From contig NZ_CALINL010000275.1 of NCBI RefSeq assembly GCF_938045225.1, forward strand, positions 1 to 11,284: a stretch of 11,284 nucleotides of DNA, read 5' to 3'. The number at the start of each line of letters is the position of its first letter. Positions within the stretch are counted from its first letter, which is position 1. The notes beneath the pieces were generated by a model, which was not told the origin of the DNA, ran no database searches, and worked only from the letters and a program-made list of their open reading frames with translations. Below are positions 6,181-11,284 of this stretch, one piece after another. The stretch comes from an uncultured Campylobacter sp. (lineage in GTDB: Bacteria > Campylobacterota > Campylobacteria > Campylobacterales > Campylobacteraceae). A program made the translations under genes and the position numbers.

Positions 6181-7344
6181 TTACAAAATTTCCGCCTCTT
6201 TGCTTGCGTTTACCGAGCTTAGAGCGATGCGGTCGCCGGGTTTTAGCTCGCTTAGATTTACGGTTTTGCCGTCCTTTTGTACTCGGACGAAATTTGAAAT
6301 CTGCGCGAAAAAGGACTCCTGCTGCTCGTATGCGGCGCGAGCGAGCTTGAGCGCGTTTTCAAATTTGAGCAGTTTGGTTTGTGCGGCGGCGTCTAAAGCC
6401 TGCCGTAAATTTAGCAAAATTTGCTCCTTGCGAGCGATTTTTTGCGTGAGGCTTGCTTGAGAAAATCTCGCTCTCATCATCGCCAGAGCGTTAAATTTAC
6501 GCTCCCAAACGCGCATAAAAGCCGCGTCCGTCGCCTCGCTTAGCCTATCTATGCTTTGCATTAGCTCGCCCATATCGGGCAGTAGCGTAGCCATCGCCGC
6601 GCTTGGAGTCGGAGCGCGAAAGTCTGCCGCAAAGTCGCTGATCACGTAGTCAATCTCGTGTCCGACGGCTGAGATCACGGGCGTGCGCGCGGCGTAGATC
6701 TCGCGGGCTAGATTTTCGTCGTTAAAGCACCATAGATCCTCTCTGCTGCCGCCTCCTCGCGCCAACACGATCGCGTCAGCGCCGCTTGCGTCGGCTCTTT
6801 TTAGTGCGCGTATGAGCGAGGCGGGCGCGGTTTCGCCTTGCGTTAGCGAATCAAAAATTATGATTTCCGCCAGCGCCCAGCGTCCGTGCGCGATACGCAG
6901 CATATCTTGCAACGCGGCTGATGTTTTTGATGTTACGAGCGCGATCTTGCGCGGAAATTTTGGTAGCGGTTTTTTGCGCGAGATATCAAAAAGCCCTTCG
7001 CTCTCAAGCCGTGCTTTTAGCTGTTTAAACGCAAGCTCGAGCTCGCCCTCGCCGCTGGGGCGTATGAGAGTCGCGATAAACTGATAGCTGCCGCTTGGCG
7101 AGTAGAGCGAAATTTTGCCGTAGAGAGCGACTTTCATGCCATCTGCTACGTCAAATTTGAGCTTAGCGGCGTTAAATTTATAAATGACCGCCGAGATCGC
7201 GGCCTTTTCGTCTTTTAGCGTGAAATACCAGTGTCCCGAGCCGTGCCTCACTAGCCGCGAGATCTCGCCCTCTACCTCGACGTACGAAAACGTCGTCTCA
7301 AGCAGCGTTTTAGCCTGCTCGTTTAGCTCGCTGACGCTTAGCAC
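6181..7344 (-). CDS. xseA: Exodeoxyribonuclease VII large subunit
   Basis: Encodes the large subunit of the nuclease that degrades single-stranded DNA from either end, in a complex with small XseB subunits (not in this window). The 387 residues show the N-terminal OB-fold (about 1-95: VEVEGEISRLVRHGSGHWYF) and the catalytic domain (about 115-320). Likely catalytic residues are D147 in LQDML, R196 in ARGGGSREDLWCFN (195-208), and H229 and D232 in GHEIDYVISDFAADFRAPTP. The C-terminal part is a long coiled coil ending in the conserved small beta domain (DGKTVNLSELKPGDRIALS). It is shorter than the E. coli protein of about 456 residues, mainly in the coiled coil. The start is GTG at 7344, with AAAAGG upstream, overlapping the ubiE stop by 7 bases (GTGCTAA), which indicates translational coupling. 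It is the last gene of the CYTH-CHAD/ubiE/xseA run. Confidence 0.95.
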   Translation of the reverse strand: MLSVSELNEQAKTLLETTFSYVEVEGEISRLVRHGSGHWYFTLKDEKAAISAVIYKFNAAKLKFDVADGMKVALYGKISLYSPSGSYQFIATLIRPSGEGELELAFKQLKARLESEGLFDISRKKPLPKFPRKIALVTSKTSAALQDMLRIAHGRWALAEIIIFDSLTQGETAPASLIRALKRADASGADAIVLARGGGSREDLWCFNDENLAREIYAARTPVISAVGHEIDYVISDFAADFRAPTPSAAMATLLPDMGELMQSIDRLSEATDAAFMRVWERKFNALAMMRARFSQASLTQKIARKEQILLNLRQALDAAAQTKLLKFENALKLARAAYEQQESFFAQISNFVRVQKDGKTVNLSELKPGDRIALSSVNASKEAEIL

Positions 7345-8054
7345 TCACGGGCCTTTTGCGCGATGAAAAGGGTAGAAATATCCATCGAAAAGCTCTTACA
7401 AAGGCGCATATCAAAGCCCGCGCTAGCAAGTTCGTCCGCAAAGCTTTTCGCGTCTAAAAACCCCTCGATCGAGCTTGGCAGATACTCGTAGGCTTCCTGA
7501 TTTTTGGAGATAAAGCCGCCGATTTTAGGCAAAATTTTACCTAGATAAAAGTCGCGAGCACCCGTGAGAATCCCGCTTTTTTTACGTTTGGTAAACTCAA
7601 GCACCACGACGTATCCGCCCGTTTTTAGCACTCTGTTAAACTCTCTTAGCGCGGCCTCGCGCTCGACCACGTTTCTTATGCCGTAGCTGATACTTAGCAC
7701 GTCCACCGAGCCGCTATCAAGCGTTGTTTGCGTCGCTAGCGCCTCGATAAATTTAAACTCGGGAAATTTTTGTTTAGCGACCGCGAGCATGCCGCTTGAG
7801 GGATCGACGCCGATTAGATTTTCGATTTTTGCGTTAAATTCGCCCGCCATCTTTTGCCAAAAGCCCATCATATCGCCCGTGCCGCATGCGACGTCGACGA
7901 TATTTACGCTTGAGTCTTTGAAATTTGACAGAACCGTTTTGCACGCGATCTTGCGCCAGCTCACGTCCGCACCCATGCTCAGCACGCGGTTGGCTAGATC
8001 GTAGGTGGGCGCGATGTCGTTAAACATCTGAACTATTTTTTCTTGTTTTTCCAT
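7338..8054 (-). CDS. ubiE: Demethylmenaquinone methyltransferase, UbiE family
   Basis: A class I SAM-dependent methyltransferase of 238 residues that C-methylates the quinone ring late in synthesis. Campylobacter uses menaquinones made by the futalosine route, so demethylmenaquinone is the likely substrate (inference from the lineage). Motifs in order: FNDIAPTYDLANRVLSMG (11-28, the UbiE signature), the SAM-binding VDVACGTGD (53-61), IGVDPSSGML (81-90), DVLSISYGIRNV (118-129) and LREFNRVLKTGGYVVVLEF (136-154). The length fits family members of about 230-250 residues. The ATG at 8054 follows a weak AAGAGA ribosome site. The gene begins 11 bases after the CYTH-CHAD stop and overlaps xseA. It acts in the cytoplasm at the membrane surface. 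Confidence 0.94.
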   Translation of the reverse strand: MEKQEKIVQMFNDIAPTYDLANRVLSMGADVSWRKIACKTVLSNFKDSSVNIVDVACGTGDMMGFWQKMAGEFNAKIENLIGVDPSSGMLAVAKQKFPEFKFIEALATQTTLDSGSVDVLSISYGIRNVVEREAALREFNRVLKTGGYVVVLEFTKRKKSGILTGARDFYLGKILPKIGGFISKNQEAYEYLPSSIEGFLDAKSFADELASAGFDMRLCKSFSMDISTLFIAQKAREC

Positions 8055-8065
8055 TTTTTTCTCTT

Positions 8066-9484
8066 TTAGATATAGTAGATTTTTAAGCCGCGCGAAAGCT
8101 TTGTGAGGCTTTTTAAAATTTTAGGCTTTGAGTCTAAAATTTCGCTTCGCAGCTCGTAGATTTTTTTGTAAATTTTAGCTTGGAGTTTGTCTATTCGCTT
8201 TTGCTCGGCGCCGCTTTTTACGTGCGCGAGCAGGCCTAGCCAGATGTCGGCGTCTTGTAGCGAGCCAAAGGTTTCTTGTAAAATTTTGCTCTTTTTAAAG
8301 CATTTTTTAGCTGCAGCAAAATCAAAACCGCCACCAAAAATCTCGCTTAGATACCTTAGTCTTTTTATCTCGATGCGGCACTTGTGAAACTGCGTGTTTT
8401 CGGTTGTTTCGCTCAAATTTGAGAGAGATTTTTTGAGGCGTAAAATTTGAGCTCGCATGGACTTTGCGGCGAGTTTTTTTATCGGCGCGTCTCCTAGCTC
8501 GCCTTTAAAAAAGTCGCTTCCCTCGCGTAAAAATACCTCCCAGTCGCGCAAAATTTCGTTCGCTTCATCGCTTTGTAGCTCGGCTTGGACGCTTTTGGCT
8601 AGGGTTTTGCTTAAATTTTCTAGCTCGCTAGCTAGCGTTTCAAAGCCTTTTTGCTTTTGCAAAAACTTGCAAAATACGTCTATATTGCGCTTTTGATTAG
8701 TTAGCTCGGCTAGTTTTTTAAAATTTAGCAGAAAATAGCAAGCCGTTTTTCGGTCGAAAACGGGAGTGAAAATTTTAAGTAGCGAGCGCGTTTTGCGTAG
8801 ATTTACGCGGATCTGGTGCAGCGCCTCGGCGTCGCTAGAGCTCGTGTACTCGCTTAAGTGTTTATGAAGCAGCGTAAAAATCTGAAAAAACACCGTCCGC
8901 ATCGCGTCCATCGCGCCGATGTAGCTTGGTAAATTTAGCTCTAGCTCAGGGCCGTTTTGTAAAATTTCAATGCTTTTTTGCGCGTCAAATTTGCCCTGCG
9001 GCAAGCCAAAAAGCGATAAATTTTTATTTTTATAGCGCTCATCCTCCGTGACCTCGCTATCTATGTGCGCGGCGATAAACTCAGGCAGGCTAAACTCCGC
9101 GGCTTCGCGCTCGCTTGCAAACTCGGCCTCGAAAGTAACAAGCCCCTCTAAAGCACCGTGAAAAATATCGACGTTGCAAGCAATGCCATCAAGTCGAAAT
9201 AAAAATCTCGTCTTTCTTATCGGAGCGGCGACTGCGTTTTTTAGGGCTTTTTTAAAGCTTTTGGCGTCCGCTTCGCTCTCATTTTCCTCGCGCGCTAGAC
9301 CGACGCCTGATTTTTGCGTGATCGTAAAAACGCCAGAAGCCTCGCGAAATCTAATCTCCTCAAGCGGAGTGATTTTGACGTAAATTTGCGTCACATCTTT
9401 TTGCTGGACGTCGATGTCGCGGGCTTTTAGCTCGTTTATGATGGCGGCGTTACGCAGGATAAATTTACGCTCGATCTCTATCAA
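8066..9484 (-). CDS. CYTH-CHAD domain protein (putative inorganic triphosphatase / polyphosphate-linked)
   Basis: A protein of 472 residues with two fused domains. Residues 1-155 are a CYTH triphosphate tunnel domain, with the ExExK signature at 3-7 (EIERK), TITQK near 54-58, FEAEF at 118-122 and VTEDERYKNKNL at 145-156. CYTH enzymes hydrolyse inorganic triphosphate or related compounds with divalent metal. Residues about 190-460 are a CHAD domain, with the two conserved basic helices LHQIRVNLRKTRSLLKIF (222-239) and FHKCRIEIKRLRYLSEIF (about 363-380), which bind polyphosphate in known examples. The start is TTG at 9484: AAGGAG lies just upstream, and the CYTH domain begins at once. An in-frame extension to 9571 would start upstream of the likely -10 box (9512-9507), so that RNA would not carry it. 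It is the first gene of the operon with ubiE and xseA. Confidence 0.9.
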   Translation of the reverse strand: MIEIERKFILRNAAIINELKARDIDVQQKDVTQIYVKITPLEEIRFREASGVFTITQKSGVGLAREENESEADAKSFKKALKNAVAAPIRKTRFLFRLDGIACNVDIFHGALEGLVTFEAEFASEREAAEFSLPEFIAAHIDSEVTEDERYKNKNLSLFGLPQGKFDAQKSIEILQNGPELELNLPSYIGAMDAMRTVFFQIFTLLHKHLSEYTSSSDAEALHQIRVNLRKTRSLLKIFTPVFDRKTACYFLLNFKKLAELTNQKRNIDVFCKFLQKQKGFETLASELENLSKTLAKSVQAELQSDEANEILRDWEVFLREGSDFFKGELGDAPIKKLAAKSMRAQILRLKKSLSNLSETTENTQFHKCRIEIKRLRYLSEIFGGGFDFAAAKKCFKKSKILQETFGSLQDADIWLGLLAHVKSGAEQKRIDKLQAKIYKKIYELRSEILDSKPKILKSLTKLSRGLKIYYI

Positions 9485-9506
9485 ATTTCGCTCCTTAATA
9501 TGAAAA

Positions 9507-9540
9507 ATTGTATCAAAAGGTAGCTTAAAGTGTAAAATTT
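9507..9540 (-). promoter_or_regulatory. Candidate promoter for the CYTH-CHAD/ubiE/xseA operon
   Basis: On the minus strand TGATACAAT holds a near-consensus -10 hexamer (TACAAT, 9512-9507), 22 bases before the TTG start at 9484. T-rich patches (CTTTTGA, ATTTTACACTTT) precede it in the Campylobacter manner. Its position supports the downstream TTG as the real start. Confidence 0.5.
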
Positions 9541-9573
9541 GCGAGCTTTTGCCGCCTCCCTTGCGACGCAAAA

Positions 9574-9602
9574 TGATTTTTTAACGCAAATCACGCTAAA
9601 AT
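9574..9602 (+). promoter_or_regulatory. Candidate promoter for serC
   Basis: TAAAAT at 9597-9602, preceded by GC, matches a Campylobacter -10 box. The T-run GATTTTTTAA (9575-9584) lies about 13 bases upstream. The box is 25 bases before the serC ATG. It faces away from the CYTH-CHAD promoter in the shared 143-bp region. Confidence 0.45.
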
Positions 9603-9627
9603 CAGCTCAAATTTGAAAGGAGTTTGG

Positions 9628-10704
9628 ATGAATAGAAAGCTAAATTTTAGCGCGGGCCCTTCGGCTCTGCCTCTTAGCGTGCTGGAACGCGCTCAAAGTG
9701 AGCTCACCGACTATCAGGGCAAGGGCTTTTCGATAATGGAAATCAGCCACCGAAGCAAGATTTTTGAAGAGGTGCACTACGGCGCGATGGCCAAGGCGCG
9801 CGAGCTATACGGTATCGGCGAGGAGTTTGATGTACTATTTTTGCAAGGCGGCGCGCATTTGCAGTTTGCGATGATACCGCTAAATTTAGCCGCCAAAGGC
9901 GTCGCGCAGTACGCAGACACGGGCGTCTGGACGAGTAAGGCGATCAAAGAGGCCGCAAACGTGGGCATCGCTTACGAAGTGGTCGCTAGTAGCAAAGAGA
10001 CCTCCTACGACCGCATCCCTGAGGTCAAATTTGACGACGCCGCCGCATACGGCTACGTCTGCACTAATAACACCATCTACGGCACGCAGTACCGCGAGCT
10101 GCCTAGCTCAAAGGCTCCGCTAGTAGTCGATGCGTCGAGCGATTTTTTCTCGAGGCCGGTTGATTTCACGGACGTGGGGCTGCTATACGGCGGCGCGCAG
10201 AAAAATGCCGGCCCAAGCGGCGTAACCGTCGTCATCATCCGCAAAGATATGCTGGAGCGAGCCTGCATGGAGCGCACCCCAACGATGCTTCGCTACGATA
10301 CGCACGCTAGCGCCGCGTCGCTATACAACACGCCGCCGACCTTTGGTATCTATCTACTAAATTTGACGCTGGGCTGGGTGCAAGAGCAGGGCGGTCTAGC
10401 GGCGATAAACCGGATCAACGAGCAAAAGGCGGCGCTGCTTTACGGCGCGATCGACGGTTCGGGCGGCTTTTACAAAGGTCACGCGCAAAAAGATAGCCGC
10501 TCGCTGATGAACGTTAGCTTTACCATCGCAAACCGCGAGCTGGAGGCGGCCTTTATCTCCGAGTCCGAAAGTGCGGGCATGCTGGGACTAAAAGGACACC
10601 GTCACGTAGGCGGCATCAGAGCCTCGATATATAACGCCGTGAGTATCGAAAATGTGCGGACTTTGGCTGAGTTTATGAAAGAATTTGCTAGGAAAAACGG
10701 GTAA
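9628..10704 (+). CDS. serC: Phosphoserine aminotransferase
   Basis: A PLP-dependent class V aminotransferase of 358 residues converting 3-phosphohydroxypyruvate and glutamate to phosphoserine and 2-oxoglutarate in serine synthesis. It may also serve the 4-phosphohydroxythreonine step towards pyridoxal phosphate in organisms with the PdxB route. Motifs: NFSAGPSALP (6-15) at the N terminus, ISHRS (39-43), LQGGAHLQF (72-80), TNNTIYGTQ (146-154), the cofactor aspartate in VVDASSDFFSRPVD (D168), and the PLP lysine K192 in GGAQKNAGPSGV. The C-terminal GLKGHRHVGGIRASIYNA carries the substrate-binding H-R residues. The length matches the family (about 360). The ATG at 9628 is preferred over an upstream in-frame TTG at 9613 because the ribosome site AAAGGAG lies between them. 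It is transcribed away from the CYTH-CHAD operon. Confidence 0.96.
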   Translation: MNRKLNFSAGPSALPLSVLERAQSELTDYQGKGFSIMEISHRSKIFEEVHYGAMAKARELYGIGEEFDVLFLQGGAHLQFAMIPLNLAAKGVAQYADTGVWTSKAIKEAANVGIAYEVVASSKETSYDRIPEVKFDDAAAYGYVCTNNTIYGTQYRELPSSKAPLVVDASSDFFSRPVDFTDVGLLYGGAQKNAGPSGVTVVIIRKDMLERACMERTPTMLRYDTHASAASLYNTPPTFGIYLLNLTLGWVQEQGGLAAINRINEQKAALLYGAIDGSGGFYKGHAQKDSRSLMNVSFTIANRELEAAFISESESAGMLGLKGHRHVGGIRASIYNAVSIENVRTLAEFMKEFARKNG

Positions 10705-10706
10705 AA

Positions 10707-10765
10707 TCGGGTAAATTTAAAGGGGTGCGCCGCGCGAAATTGGATTTGTTTCGGGTAAATTTAAA
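10707..10765 (+). repeat. Two copies of a 15-bp direct repeat after serC
   Basis: TCGGGTAAATTTAAA occurs at 10707-10721 and 10751-10765. The first copy is 3 bases after the serC stop and overlaps a further GGGTAAAATCGGG partial repeat. No coding or hairpin role is apparent. The whole 10705-10959 gap contains nine AAATTT hexamers, counting one that overlaps the next gene's ribosome-site region, and I see no gene in it. Confidence 0.5.
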
Positions 10766-10863
10766 CTCGCGGCTAAATTCGGCGGTGCGTCAAATTTTGC
10801 TTTTTACTCAAATTTAAGCGGCTTTGGCTTGACGGCGGTCGCTTAAATTCGCTTCGGTTTTAC

Positions 10864-10914
10864 GGCGAGCCGGTCTAAATTTGCCGAGCTAAATTTGGCT
10901 CTCTCGCCTTTTGT
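10864..10914 (+). terminator. Candidate intrinsic terminator
   Basis: GGCGAG (10864-10869) can pair with CTCGCC (10903-10908), which is followed by TTTTGTTAT. Inside, two AAATTT words (10877-10882 and 10891-10896) can also pair around a GCCGAGCT loop. It lies 160 bases beyond serC, so it could end serC transcripts. The pairing has unpaired bases and is not certain. Confidence 0.35.
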
Positions 10915-10959
10915 TATCCATTTTAAATTTAACTGCGTGAAGCGAAATTTGGAGAAAAT

Positions 10960-11284
10960 TTGAGGAACTACGACGAAAATCCGATAATCATAAACGACTA
11001 CGGCGCGCTGTTTTTGATGGGATATTATATTATTCTTTACTCGATTATCGTTTTTGTATTTGCTTTTAGCGACTATGGGCTTTTATACCGCATTTATCTT
11101 ATTGCTTTGCCTGCATCTTTTTTATTATTCTGCCTATACAATACATACGTTTTCGCGCCGCGAGTTTTTAAACAAAAACCAAGTTTTTTTAGATTTTCTA
11201 GCGAGCAAATTTATCATATAGAGTATGTCTACGTAAACAAAGTAGAGAGCGAGGAGAAAATCACCCTCGTAAAAGACGTGGAAA
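10960..11284 (+). CDS. Membrane protein of unknown function, 5' part, runs off right edge
   Basis: The frame opens at TTG 10960-10962, five bases after GGAG (10951-10954), and stays open for 108 codons to the window end. An in-frame stop lies a short way upstream with no ATG or GTG between, so the TTG is the only reasonable start. Residues about 16-36 (ALFLMGYYIILYSIIVFVFA) and 44-66 (RIYLIALPASFLLFCLYNTY) are two hydrophobic segments, probably a membrane hairpin. The hydrophilic part that follows begins FAPRVFKQKPSFFRFSSEQI and reads on through IEYVYVNKVESEEKITLVKD, probably a cytoplasmic beta-rich domain, as in proteins with a PH-like tail after two membrane helices. I do not recognise the family. 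Confidence 0.75.
   Translation, partial: MRNYDENPIIINDYGALFLMGYYIILYSIIVFVFAFSDYGLLYRIYLIALPASFLLFCLYNTYVFAPRVFKQKPSFFRFSSEQIYHIEYVYVNKVESEEKITLVKDVE

Noticed and set aside
9613..9627. Upstream TTG as the serC start
   Set aside because: The Shine-Dalgarno AAAGGAG lies between this TTG and the ATG at 9628, and SerC proteins begin close to the NFSAGP motif.
1675..10731. Shared 13-mer AAAGGGGTGCGCC at 1675-1687 and 10719-10731
   Set aside because: About one such match is expected by chance among all pairs of positions in 11 kb; the flanks do not match.

Overview
The window looks like chromosome from a GC-richer Campylobacter of the oral rectus/showae/concisus type. The evidence is the gene content (UbiE-type menaquinone methyltransferase, XseA, SerC, a CYTH-CHAD protein), the spacing and codon style, and an extreme density of the hexamer AAATTT between genes. 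The species is inference. No tRNA, rRNA, CRISPR array or insertion sequence was seen.

Left part (1-1800, minus strand): a damaged zone. A leucine-rich-repeat gene runs off the left edge and carries a -1 frameshift near its start. A periplasmic tyrosine-phosphatase-like gene has a nonsense codon at position 6 and a second frameshift, although its HCX5R active site is intact. A further stretch (1561-1774) holds decayed, protein-like reading frames. These are real gene decay or assembly errors.

Middle left (1809-4186, minus strand): a compact four-gene operon. It encodes a CsgG/HfaB-family lipoprotein, a DUF4810 lipoprotein and a DUF799/GNA1162-family lipoprotein, a recurring trio thought to act at the outer membrane, followed by a DIP1984-family coiled-coil protein. 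A candidate promoter lies upstream of the CsgG gene.

Middle (4294-5853, minus strand): a lone AT-rich gene for a 519-residue protein with a DUF1266-like segment. Its composition differs clearly from its neighbours.

Middle right (6181-9484, minus strand): an operon of a CYTH-CHAD protein, UbiE and XseA (exonuclease VII large subunit). XseA and UbiE overlap by 7 bases. The divergent serC gene (9628-10704, plus strand) shares a 143-bp intergenic region with this operon, with a candidate -10 box for each direction.

Right end: after serC comes a non-coding stretch dense in AAATTT, then a TTG-started membrane protein gene that runs off the window.

I found no convincing new defence or mobile system. 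The points most worth following are the AAATTT/RAATTY enrichment, the lipoprotein trio with its added DIP1984 gene, the AT-rich DUF1266-like gene and the cluster of broken genes on the left.
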